Source of the DNA: CAVXYG01 sp963706835
GTDB taxonomy: Bacteria; Actinomycetota; Actinomycetes; S36-B12; GCA-2699445
Assembly: GCA_963706835.1 (NCBI GenBank)
Contig: CAVPOB010000001.1
Location: forward strand, 62,001 to 126,000
Direction: 5' to 3'
DNA length: 64,000 bases
Position 1 is the stretch's first letter, and each line of letters opens with the position of its first letter. The position numbers and the translations under genes were made by a program. A model generated the notes under the pieces. It was not told the origin of the DNA, ran no database searches, and saw only the letters and a list, made by a program, of their open reading frames with translations. Positions 46,564 through 54,599 of the stretch are shown here, one piece after another.

Positions 46564-47853
46564 GTGACGACTACCGAGCAGGTGCTCTTCCCCGATTCCT
46601 CGCAGGCTGAGCAGGTGACAGCGCTGCGCCGGATGAAGGCGGTGCCGCTGGCGCTGCTCATCGGTGCGGGACTGCTGTACCTCGTGGCGCGGCGGGCCGA
46701 GGCGATGCCGGAGGCCTGGGCCGGCTGGGCCTACGTGCGGGCCATGGCCGAGGCCGGCGTCGTCGGCGGGCTTGCCGATTGGTTCGCCGTCACCGCACTG
46801 TTCCGGCACCCGATGGGCCTGCCGATCCCGCACACCGCACTCATCCCGCGCAAGAAGGATCAGCTGGGTGCCAGTCTGAGCCGCTTCGTCCGCCAGAACT
46901 TCCTGCAGGACCAGACCGTCCGCGACCGGGTCGCCGCCGCCGAGCCGGGCATGGCGCTGGGCAACTACCTGGCTGATGAGGCGCACCAGCGCCGGATCGT
47001 GGCCGAGGCAGCGTCGCTGGGCGAGGCCGCCTTGGACAGCATCAGCGATGCCGACGTGCAACTGCTGGTGCGCAACACGCTCTTCCGCCACGCCACCCAG
47101 ACCGCTTGGTCGCCGCCGCTGGGTCGCGCGCTGCAGGCCGTCGTGGAGGATCGCAACCACACCGGCCTGGTCGACATCCTGTTCCGGTCCGTCCACGACT
47201 GGTTGCTGGCCAACCGGGTCGACATCATCGACACGATCGCCTCCCAGGGGCCGGTCTCGCAGGGCGGGCCCATCCGGTGGATGCACGAACTGGTCGCCGC
47301 GCGGATGTACGCCTCTGCGCTGACCTTCGTCGAGGAGGTCATGGCCGACCCCGCGCACCGCACGCGCGACGCCATCGACGACTACCTGATGCGCCTGTCG
47401 GTCGAACTGCGGGAGGATCCGCGCACCATCGAACGCATCGAGCGCTGGAAGCTGGATCTGCTGGAGCACGAGCAGACCCAGCGCGCGGTGGCCGAACTGT
47501 GGCCGACGCTCCGGCGGATCCTGAGCGAGGCGCTCGCCGACCCGGACAGCGAGCTGCGTCGCCGGATGACCGACATCGTCGCCGACCTCAGCGATCGCCT
47601 CAGCAACGACGAGGAGTACCGGGCCACCTTCGACCGTCGGGCCACTGACGCCGCGGTGTTCCTGGTGCAGCGCTACGGCGACGAGGCGGTATCGGTCATC
47701 TCCGACACGGTCGAGCGCTGGGACGGCGCCGAGGCCTCCCGTCGCATCGAACTGGCCGTCGGACGCGACCTGCAGTTCATCCGGATCAACGGCACCGTCG
47801 TGGGGGCTCTCGTGGGGCTGACCATCCACACGGTCTCCGGATTGCTCCTGTAG
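46564..47853 (+). CDS. DUF445 family membrane protein
   Basis: This 429-residue protein has one helix near the N-terminus (VPLALLIGAGLLYLVA) and one at the C-terminus (GTVVGALVGLTIHTVSGLLL), flanking a long helical region. GGLADWFAVTALFRHPMGLP and IPHTALIPRKKDQ are the DUF445 signatures. The function is unknown. The gene is intact. Confidence 0.92.
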   Translation: MTTTEQVLFPDSSQAEQVTALRRMKAVPLALLIGAGLLYLVARRAEAMPEAWAGWAYVRAMAEAGVVGGLADWFAVTALFRHPMGLPIPHTALIPRKKDQLGASLSRFVRQNFLQDQTVRDRVAAAEPGMALGNYLADEAHQRRIVAEAASLGEAALDSISDADVQLLVRNTLFRHATQTAWSPPLGRALQAVVEDRNHTGLVDILFRSVHDWLLANRVDIIDTIASQGPVSQGGPIRWMHELVAARMYASALTFVEEVMADPAHRTRDAIDDYLMRLSVELREDPRTIERIERWKLDLLEHEQTQRAVAELWPTLRRILSEALADPDSELRRRMTDIVADLSDRLSNDEEYRATFDRRATDAAVFLVQRYGDEAVSVISDTVERWDGAEASRRIELAVGRDLQFIRINGTVVGALVGLTIHTVSGLLL

Positions 47854-47896
47854 ATTCCCGCGACGGCCAAGGGTTCCCCCGCAGCGGAAGTGCGGT

Positions 47897-47902
47897 GATA
47901 AT
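47897..47902 (+). promoter_or_regulatory. -10 box of candidate ncRNA
   Basis: GATAAT (within TGATAAT), the most AT-rich -10 element in the window, would place the start at about 47908, at the beginning of the long stem. A poor TTCCCC lies 17 bp upstream in the -35 position. Confidence 0.45.
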
Positions 47903-48000
47903 GGAGGAGCCGACCCGGGGACAGGCCCCGGGCTCCAACTCATCGCCGCTTCGAGCGGCCACTGCGCCGGCAGGCGCCGCCCGGGTCGGCTCCTTCTCTT
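47903..48000 (+). ncRNA. Candidate structured small RNA or terminator
   Basis: A 16-bp stem joins 47903-47918 with 47981-47996 (13 perfect pairs, GGAGCCGACCCGG with CCGGGTCGGCTCC, plus an outer A-U, G-U and G-C). It encloses at least two further hairpins: GCCGC-TTCGA-GCGGC at 47945-47959 and GCGCC-GGCA-GGCGC at 47964-47977. A GGGG/CCCC pairing at 47917-47929 is an alternative. TTCTCTT follows the closing stem. No protein frame is supported. It could be a small RNA with its own promoter, or an elaborate terminator of the DUF445 gene. I recognise no known RNA family. Confidence 0.5.
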
Positions 48001-48070
48001 GCTACAGCGGGACGCGTTGCTTCGCGACTGTCGGCTTGGCATCGTGTCGGCAGGTCCGTAGGAGGAACAC

Positions 48071-48907
48071 ATGTGCCGCTGGCTCGCCTACTCCGGTTCG
48101 CCGATCGCAATCGAAGCACTGGTTACCCAGCCCAAGAACTCGCTGATCCATCAGAGCATGGAGTCTGCCCTCGGCGCGACGGCAGTCAACGGCGACGGTT
48201 TCGGTGTCGGCTGGTACGCCGCCGGGGATCCGATCCCTGCGGTGTTCCGCAGTGCGCAGCCGGCGTGGGCGGATCCGAACCTGCCGGAGCTGGCCCGCCA
48301 CATCAGATCCGGCCTGTTCCTGGCGCACGTGCGAGCCACGACGGGGACACCCGTTCAGCAGACCAACTGCCATCCCTTCCGCTACGAGCGTTGGCTGTGG
48401 CAGCACAACGGCGCCGTCCGGGAGTTCGAGCGGGTTCGGCGCGACCTCCTGCTGGCGGTGGACCCCATGTTCTTCCCGAACATCCGCGGCACGACCGATA
48501 CCGAGGTGATGTTCCACCTCGCCCTCACGTTCGGCCTGGCCGACGATCCGGTGACGGCCGTGGAGAAGATGATCGGCTTCATCGAGGACGTGGGACGGGC
48601 CCACGGGGTGCGCCATCCGCTGCAGATGACCGTCGGCACTGCCGATGGCACCAACCTCTACGTCTTCCGCTACAGCAGCGAGGGACGTTCCCGATCGCTG
48701 TTCTACTCCCGGGACCTCCCGACGCTGCGGGACCTGCACCCGGACGTGGACGTGCTGCAGGAACTCCACGACGAAACCCGGGTGGTGGTCTCGGAGCCGC
48801 TGGGCGACACCCTTCCCGGCGCTTGGGTCGAGGTTCCTGAGGCGCACTACGGCATGGTCCGGCCCGGCGATGATCTGTTGGCGCCGTTGCAGCCGAAACG
48901 TCCGTGA
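48071..48907 (+). CDS. Class II glutamine amidotransferase (EgtC/YafJ-like)
   Basis: This 278-residue Ntn-hydrolase has Cys2 as the nucleophile (MCRWLAYSG). The conserved GDGFGVGWY, FLAHVRATTG, NCHPFRYERWLWQHNGAV and TDTEVMFHL define the type II Gln amidotransferase domain without a synthetase domain. Similar proteins include EgtC of ergothioneine synthesis, but no egtB or egtD gene is near, so the substrate is open. TAGGAGGA precedes the ATG. Confidence 0.88.
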   Translation: MCRWLAYSGSPIAIEALVTQPKNSLIHQSMESALGATAVNGDGFGVGWYAAGDPIPAVFRSAQPAWADPNLPELARHIRSGLFLAHVRATTGTPVQQTNCHPFRYERWLWQHNGAVREFERVRRDLLLAVDPMFFPNIRGTTDTEVMFHLALTFGLADDPVTAVEKMIGFIEDVGRAHGVRHPLQMTVGTADGTNLYVFRYSSEGRSRSLFYSRDLPTLRDLHPDVDVLQELHDETRVVVSEPLGDTLPGAWVEVPEAHYGMVRPGDDLLAPLQPKRP

Positions 48908-48982
48908 GTCCTTCCGGACTGGGACAGACTGACGAGCGGCGCCTGCCACCATGTCGGGCGTGCGCGAAGGTGAGGGGCGCAG

Positions 48983-50323
48983 ATGAGTACAGCGGATGCC
49001 GCCGCTGCTGAGGCGGCCGGTCCGGAACCCCGCATCGGTCGCCTGCTGCTCCTCGCCGCGGCGGTCGGCCTTGTCGCCGCCGCCGGGGCGGTTGCGTTCG
49101 TCGCCGCCGAGCACTGGGTCGAGCACGTGCTGTGGGACGTGGTCCCCGAGCAGTTCGGCTGGCAGGAGCCCGCCGGCTGGTGGGTCGTCACGGTGCTGGT
49201 CCTCGGCGCGCTGCTGGTCTTCGCCGCGACGAAACTGCCCGGGCACGCGGGGCACCGCCCCTTGGACGGCTTCAAACTGGACATCGGCCCGCGTGAGATC
49301 GGGTCGGTCTTGCTGGCCGCGCTGGCATCCCTGGCGTTCGGAGCCGTTCTCGGCCCGGAGGCTCCGCTCATGGCGATGGGCACCGCCGTGGGGATGGCGC
49401 TGGCCCGCAAGTCGGCCAGCCCGGAAGTGGCGATCCTCGTCGCCGCCGGCGCCATGGCGGCGATCGGCAACATCTTCGGCAATCCGCTGATCACGGCGAT
49501 TCTCGTCCTGGAGTTCTTCGTGCTGCGCGGCAGTGCGGGAGGACGGAACGCGGTGACCGAGTTGCTGCCGGTGATGACCGCCCTCGGCTTCGGCTACCTG
49601 CTGCAGGTCGGCGTGACCCGCGGATGGGACGGCTTCGGAGAATCGGTGCTGGCCGTTCCGGGACTGCCCGCCTACGACTCGGTGCTGGTCCCCGACCTGT
49701 TGATCGCGGTCGTGCTGGCTGCCGTGGTCGCCGTGTGCACGACGGCGGCGTTCCGCATCGGCATCCGCTACCAGTCGATCGCCCTGGGCCGGCCATTGCC
49801 TGCGCTGGTCGGCGCCGCGGTCATCCTGGGCGTCACTGCGCTGGTCGTGCGGGCCATCGCCGATCAACCCGTGGAGGCGGTGCTGTTCTCCGGCCAGTCC
49901 GCCATAGGGGAGACCCTGATGATCGGCTCGGCCGGGACGTTGCTGGTGATCGCTGTGGCCAAACTGCTGGTCTACGGGGTCAGCCTGGGCAGCGGCTTCC
50001 GGGGCGGCGCGGTCTTCCCTGCGGTGTTCATCGGCGTCGCCCTCGGCACCGCGACCTCCGTGATCTTCGACCATGACAGTCTGGCGGCGTACGTGGCCGC
50101 CGGCATTGCGGCTGGCGGCGCGGCATCGATGCGACTGCCCTTCACGGCGGTGCTGCTGGCCGTCCTGCTCTGCAGCGAGTCCGGTTTCGCCATCACCTCG
50201 GTGGCAATACCGGCGGCCGTTGTGGGTCTGCTGGTTCGGGCGATCATCGACTCGGCGATCGAGCGCCGCAGCGTGGCCGAGGTCGAGACGGTCGGTGACC
50301 CGTTCAAGGGCGGGCGCGGCTGA
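48983..50323 (+). CDS. CLC-type chloride channel/antiporter
   Basis: This 446-residue membrane protein has about 10-12 helices. Motifs are FGAVLGPEAPL (variant of GxEGP), the internal AGAMAAIGNIFGNPL and GSGFRGGAVFPAVFIG (GxFxP-like). The first Ser-containing GSGIP motif is not obvious, so ion preference may differ from classical ClC. GTGAGGGG lies 8 nt upstream of the ATG. The gene is intact. Confidence 0.88.
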   Translation: MSTADAAAAEAAGPEPRIGRLLLLAAAVGLVAAAGAVAFVAAEHWVEHVLWDVVPEQFGWQEPAGWWVVTVLVLGALLVFAATKLPGHAGHRPLDGFKLDIGPREIGSVLLAALASLAFGAVLGPEAPLMAMGTAVGMALARKSASPEVAILVAAGAMAAIGNIFGNPLITAILVLEFFVLRGSAGGRNAVTELLPVMTALGFGYLLQVGVTRGWDGFGESVLAVPGLPAYDSVLVPDLLIAVVLAAVVAVCTTAAFRIGIRYQSIALGRPLPALVGAAVILGVTALVVRAIADQPVEAVLFSGQSAIGETLMIGSAGTLLVIAVAKLLVYGVSLGSGFRGGAVFPAVFIGVALGTATSVIFDHDSLAAYVAAGIAAGGAASMRLPFTAVLLAVLLCSESGFAITSVAIPAAVVGLLVRAIIDSAIERRSVAEVETVGDPFKGGRG

Positions 50324-50388
50324 GGCCACTCGCCGATCACGGTGCTGAATCAACGTGAGCGGCCGTGCGCCGATGGTCCGGCGATCGG

Positions 50389-50461
50389 TGCCCCCGACAG
50401 GATTCGAACCTGCGACACGCGGTTTAGGAAACCGCTGCTCTCTCCCCTGAGCTACGGGGGC
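50389..50461 (-). tRNA. tRNA-Arg (anticodon CCU)
   Basis: On the minus strand a full cloverleaf is seen. The acceptor stem is GCCCCCG/CGGGGGC, the D stem GCTC/GAGC, the anticodon stem GCGGT/ACCGC with loop TTCCTAA (anticodon CCU, reading AGG), and the T arm GCAGG-TTCGAAT-CCTGT. The discriminator base is A, and CCA is not encoded. Length 73 nt. Confidence 0.95.
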
Positions 50462-50930
50462 GAAGGTGCTGCCCGCGACGGTACGTCTTGGCTGGCCAAC
50501 GCGTAGTGCGGAGCCTGCGCTGTTGAGTATCGCGCATGCGGGCGGCTGTGGGCGAACCGGTGTGGCCCAGGGCACGGAGTTGGGCGGCCGGCAGCGCGCC
50601 CGGTATGTCAGGCGCGGCGGGCAGAGGTCGGGGGCCAGGGTGCGGGTGCTCTGACCGGGACCAAGGGGTGCGCGGGGGTCGCGAGCATGAGTTGTGGGAA
50701 CGGTGCTGGCGGGCCGGGTGGTGGCCGTCCCCAGGCAGCATCCGGCGACGGCTGTGGCCGAGTTGGGGGCCCATCCCGATTCAGCGTGCACTGCTGCGGG
50801 CGGTTGCCGGGGTGGGCGCCGGTCCTCGGAGACGTAGGGCTGGGCGGCCCCTCCGGGCGGGAAACGGACTGCGCTTCCTTCGGGTGTCGGAACCCCAAGC
50901 CGGGGCTGCGGGCGCCTCCGGTGGGGCGAC
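50462..50930. other. Gene-free spacer before repeat element D
   Basis: About 470 bp after the tRNA gene show no supported gene. Open frames on both strands lack family motifs. At 50915-50930 the sequence TCCGGTGGGGCGACT matches the flank of element A. Confidence 0.45.
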
Positions 50931-50933
50931 TCG

Positions 50934-51231
50934 GCACCCGTTGCGGGCTACGTGCCCGTCGCGGGGGCTGCGGGCTGCTAGGGCAGATCCGGTAGAGCGA
51001 CTCTGCACCCGGGGCGGGGGTCTGCACCCGGGGCGGGGGCTGAGACCGCCTGTGTTGGGGCAAGTGTGCACCCGGTTCGGGGGTTTGCACCTGGGCCGGG
51101 GGCTGGTAGGCCCGGATCGGAGCGATTCCGCCCCCGCGCCGGGTGCAGACCCCCGAACCGGGTGCAGCCGTGGCCCGGATCGCAGCGATTCCGCCCCCGC
51201 GCCGGGTGCAGACCCCCGAACCGGGTGCAGC
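50934..51231. repeat. Dyad-symmetric intergenic repeat element, locus D
   Basis: A decayed forward unit at 50934 is followed by clear forward units at 51005 and 51068 (63 bp). Reverse units end at 51165 and 51228 (63 bp). The central span is 98 bp and the core is 224 bp. Triplets in forward orientation are ggg/ggg, gtt/ggc, then gtt/gcg twice. It lies between the tRNA gene and the 3' end of the ABC ATPase gene. Confidence 0.85.
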
Positions 51232-51432
51232 CGTGCCCCGCACGGAGGGCTGAGGCCGCCCCCGCAACGAGATGCTCTGGGCGAGGGGGCCTCGACCGGT
51301 GGCGCCCCGCGGCCCGCTCGCTCCACCCGCACCCACGGCAGCCCGCAGCACTCCCGATTCCGATGAGCCGTGTTGGGCGGTGCGCGGCGGCGCTCGTCGT
51401 CGGGCCGCTCTGCGAGGCGCAGCCGCCTGTGC

Positions 51433-52281
51433 TCAGCGCCCGAAGCCCCGCCCTCGAGAATCGTGCTTCGTCGATCGCGGAACGGTCCGCGCCCCCGAGG
51501 CATGCAGCGCCGCGGTCAGAGCACCTTCGACAGGAAGGCCTTGCATGCGCTCGTGCTGCGGGTTGGCCAGGACCTCCCGCGGCGGTCCGGACTCCAGGAC
51601 GACACCGTCGTCCATGAAGACGAGGTTGTCGCCAACTTCGCGCGCGAACCCCATCTCGTGGGTGACCACGATCATCGTCATCCCGTCCAGGGCGAGCTGG
51701 CGCATGACGTCGAGCACCTCGCCGACCAGTTCCGGGTCCAGGGCCGAGGTGGGCTCATCAAACAGCATGAGCTTCGGCTGCATGGCCAGGGCGCGGGCGA
51801 TAGCGATGCGCTGCTGCTGCCCGCCGGACAACTGGCTGGGATAAGAGTCCCCCCGATCTCCCAGCCCGACCCGGTCGAGCAGGTCCTGCGCCCGGGCCCG
51901 CACCTGCTCCTTGGGCTCCTTCTTGACCCGAACCGGCGCTTCCATGATGTTGCCGATCGCCGTCATATGGGGGAAGAGGTTGAAACGCTGGAACACCATG
52001 CCGACCTCCACACGCTGCTTGGCGATCTCGGCGTCGTGCAACTCGTAGAGCTTGTCGCCCTTCTGGCGATACCCGACCAGCTCACCGTCCACCCAGAGCC
52101 GTCCGCTGTGGATGCTCTCGAGGTGGTTGATGCAGCGCAGGAAGGTGGACTTGCCGGAGCCGGAGGGGCCAACGATGCACATCACCTCATTGGGCTCCAC
52201 CTCCAGCGTGACCCCTTTGAGGATGTGGGCGCGGCCGTAGTACTTGTGGACCTCCTCGGCCTTCACCATCGGCTCGGTCAT
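51433..52281 (-). CDS. Polar amino acid ABC transporter ATP-binding protein
   Basis: This GlnQ/HisP-type ATPase has Walker A GPSGSGKST, Q-loop FQRFNLFPH, signature LSGGQQQR, Walker B LMLFDEPTSALDPE and switch His THEMGFA. The 282-residue frame ends with about 30 atypical residues. Removing one base near 51535 would give the family-standard ending NPQHERMQAFLSKVL and stop at 51516-51518. The long tail is therefore probably an artefact of one extra base. The ATG overlaps the permease stop by 4 bp. Confidence 0.93.
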   Translation of the reverse strand: MTEPMVKAEEVHKYYGRAHILKGVTLEVEPNEVMCIVGPSGSGKSTFLRCINHLESIHSGRLWVDGELVGYRQKGDKLYELHDAEIAKQRVEVGMVFQRFNLFPHMTAIGNIMEAPVRVKKEPKEQVRARAQDLLDRVGLGDRGDSYPSQLSGGQQQRIAIARALAMQPKLMLFDEPTSALDPELVGEVLDVMRQLALDGMTMIVVTHEMGFAREVGDNLVFMDDGVVLESGPPREVLANPQHERMQGLPVEGALTAALHASGARTVPRSTKHDSRGRGFGR

Positions 52282-53213
52282 CGAAGGTCAACTCCCGTCA
52301 ATCGCATCCGCAGCTTCTGCAACGGCGTCGGCGGCAGTGCCCGGACCGACCCGCGGGCGTAGTGGCGCTCGATGTAGTACTGCCCGATCATGAGCACCGA
52401 GGTCATGGCGAGGTACCACAGACTCGCTGTCACCAGCATCGGGAACGGTTGGAACGTGCGGGACCCGATGGCGCTGGTCTGGAAGAACAGTTCGACGTAG
52501 GGCACGTAGGCGACCAGCGATGTCGTCTTCAGCATCGATATCGTCTCGTTGCCCGTCGGCGGCACCACGACCCGCATGGCCTGGGGCAGGACGACCCGGC
52601 GCAGCGTCTGCATCCGCGACATGCCCAGCGCCGCCGCGGCCTCGCCCTGGCCCTCGTCCACCGACACGATGCCGGCGCGGATGATCTCGGACATGTAGGC
52701 GGCCTCGTTCAGCGCCAGGCCCAGCAGCGCAGCCGCAACCGGCGGGATCAGGTCGCGGGTCTCGAAGATGAACCACTCGGGGCCGAAGGGCACGCCCAGT
52801 GAGATGTTGCGGTACAGGGAGTTCAGGTTGCCCCAGATGACCAGCTGCACGAGGACCGGTGTGCCGCGGAACACCCAGATGTAGAACCAGGCGGCGCTGG
52901 ACAGGACCGGGTTGGGCGATAGCCGCATGATCGCCAGCAGGACGCCCAGGACGACGCCGATCACCATCGAGGCGACGGTCAGCCACAACGTCGTCCACAC
53001 GCCGGACAGCACCGGCTCGGAGAACGCATTCTCCAACTGGAAGTCCCACTGCCAGTTGGGGTTGGAGACGACGCTGTTGACCAGCATCGCCGCGAGCACT
53101 CCGATGGCCACGATGGCCACCCAGCGGCCCGGGTGGCGCACCGGCACCGCCTTGATCGCCTCAGGCGGTGCCGGTTCGGCAGGGCGGACCGCTGGTGTTG
53201 TCGAGCGGCTCAT
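52278..53213 (-). CDS. Polar amino acid ABC transporter permease
   Basis: This 311-residue HisM/GlnP-type permease has a hydrophilic N-terminus, then helices including WVAIVAIGVLAAMLVNSVVS and VWTTLWLTVASMVIGVVLGV. The EAA loop is NEAAYMSEIIRAGIVSVDEG followed by GQGEAAAALGM. It is the second gene of a binding protein-permease-ATPase operon, 13 bp after the binding protein gene. The single permease gene suggests a homodimeric channel. Confidence 0.93.
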   Translation of the reverse strand: MSRSTTPAVRPAEPAPPEAIKAVPVRHPGRWVAIVAIGVLAAMLVNSVVSNPNWQWDFQLENAFSEPVLSGVWTTLWLTVASMVIGVVLGVLLAIMRLSPNPVLSSAAWFYIWVFRGTPVLVQLVIWGNLNSLYRNISLGVPFGPEWFIFETRDLIPPVAAALLGLALNEAAYMSEIIRAGIVSVDEGQGEAAAALGMSRMQTLRRVVLPQAMRVVVPPTGNETISMLKTTSLVAYVPYVELFFQTSAIGSRTFQPFPMLVTASLWYLAMTSVLMIGQYYIERHYARGSVRALPPTPLQKLRMRLTGVDLR

Positions 53214-53226
53214 CAGGCGCCCGCAG

Positions 53227-54135
53227 TCAGCCGACGGGGTTGATCTCAGCGGTCGGGATTGCGCCCTGATCCACGCCCCATTCCTGCAGGATCTGCTCGT
53301 ACACGCCCGAATCGATCAGCGACTGCATCGCTGCCCGCACCGCTTCGCTGTAGTCGCCGAGACCCTTCGGAACCGCGACCCCGTAGGGCGCAGAGTCGTA
53401 GATCTCGCCAAGCACCTGAAGCTGGCCGCCGGTCTGCTCCGCGGCGTAGGCGACCACGGGGGAGTCAGCCAGCATCGCGTCGTCCTTGCCGGTGGCAACG
53501 GCGTTGGTCGCGTCGCTCTGCAACTGGTACTGGTTGATCGTGATCCCGGGGTTGCCGGCATCGGTGCAGGCCTGGGACCGAGCCTCGATGTCGGGCACCT
53601 GTACGGTCGCCTTCTGCACCGCGATCTGCAGGCCGCAGGCATTGTCCGGGTCGACGCCCGCCGGGTTGCCTGCCTCGGCGGCCCACTGCGTGCCAGCGTT
53701 GAAGTAGCTGACCATGTCGACCTGCTCGACACGCTCCGGGTTGATCGTAAATGAGGAGAAGGACAGTTCGAACTTGCCAGTCTTCACCCCTTCGACCAGC
53801 GAATCGAAGGGGGCGTTCTGCATGTCCACATCCAGGCCCATCACCTGGCCGAGGGCTTCGGCGAGGTCGGCGTCGAACCCGATGATCGTGGTGCCGTCGG
53901 TGTCGATGAATTCGCTCGGCGCGTAGGAGGCATCGGTGCCGACGAGCAGCACCCCGTCCTCGGCGATCTCGGCGGGCACCAGCGCAGCGATCGCGTCGTC
54001 CTGCTCCGCGGTGACGGTCGAACCGGTGTCGGCATCGGCGGTATCGCTGTCGTCACCGCCGCACCCGCTGACCGAGAAGAGCAGCGCCATGGCGGCACCG
54101 GCAGCGGCAACGGTGCGAACGTTTCGATTGGCCAT
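53227..54135 (-). CDS. Amino acid ABC transporter substrate-binding lipoprotein
   Basis: This 302-residue protein has a signal peptide with lipobox SVSGC (Cys25), then the family 3 solute-binding domain (LLVGTDASYAPSEFIDTDG, IGFDADLAEALGQVMGL, APFDSLVEGVKTGKFELSFS). It delivers a polar amino acid to the permease encoded next. The ATG is preceded by GAGATCCT, a weak site. A stable hairpin lies just upstream in the leader. Confidence 0.93.
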   Translation of the reverse strand: MANRNVRTVAAAGAAMALLFSVSGCGGDDSDTADADTGSTVTAEQDDAIAALVPAEIAEDGVLLVGTDASYAPSEFIDTDGTTIIGFDADLAEALGQVMGLDVDMQNAPFDSLVEGVKTGKFELSFSSFTINPERVEQVDMVSYFNAGTQWAAEAGNPAGVDPDNACGLQIAVQKATVQVPDIEARSQACTDAGNPGITINQYQLQSDATNAVATGKDDAMLADSPVVAYAAEQTGGQLQVLGEIYDSAPYGVAVPKGLGDYSEAVRAAMQSLIDSGVYEQILQEWGVDQGAIPTAEINPVG

Positions 54136-54154
54136 AGGATCTCGCGCCCCAGAC

Positions 54155-54189
54155 TGCCCGTCCGGCGGATGCGCCGCAGCCGACGGGCA
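54155..54189 (-). promoter_or_regulatory. Leader hairpin upstream of the ABC transporter operon
   Basis: TGCCCGTC (54155-54162) pairs with GACGGGCA (54182-54189). Inside, CGGCG-GATG-CGCCG forms a second stem. The structure ends about 20 nt before the start codon of the binding protein gene, so it may be a translational or attenuation control element. Confidence 0.45.
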
Positions 54190-54272
54190 CTGCCGAGGCG
54201 CTTGTTTGCGCGTAAGTCTGGCACACGCCACCCCGCCGCTCGGACAGCCTCCCTGAGCGCGAGGCGGGAGGC

Positions 54273-54536
54273 GTGCTGCTCGCCGTCGCCCGCGGCCTCG
54301 GCTCGGTCGAGGTGCTCGACGACCGCGCGCGTGTGCCGGCGACGGCGCCGCGCATCTGGTCGGCTGGGCAGGTGCGCCGACCCGCTCCCGAGCGGGTCGG
54401 ATGTGCGGGGCGGGTGATCGTGGAAGCAGCGGCGGATCGTGCCGGTGACCCGGCGTGGCGCCAAGCGGCGCTGGACTCCCGCCCGGGAGCACCTCATCCG
54501 CGCAACCGTGCTTCCCCAGCCCGCGCGCCACCGTGA
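54273..54536 (+). CDS. Hypothetical protein, 87 residues
   Basis: GTG 54273 follows GGGAGG by one base, a rather close ribosome-binding site. The first 35 codons almost all end in G or C, typical of genes here. No domain, signal or membrane segment was recognised. The C-terminal third is Arg/Pro/Ala-rich. It is divergent from the ABC operon. It may be spurious. Confidence 0.35.
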   Translation: MLLAVARGLGSVEVLDDRARVPATAPRIWSAGQVRRPAPERVGCAGRVIVEAAADRAGDPAWRQAALDSRPGAPHPRNRASPARAPP

Positions 54537-54599
54537 GTGTTCCTGTGGATTCTTCGGCGGCTTCGGCGCGACGGAGCAGGCTGTGTCCGGGGGTGGCAG

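Noticed and set aside
48002..50791. A 929-codon minus-strand frame opposite the GATase and CLC genes
   Set aside because: It is antisense to two genes with strong motifs and also crosses the tRNA gene.
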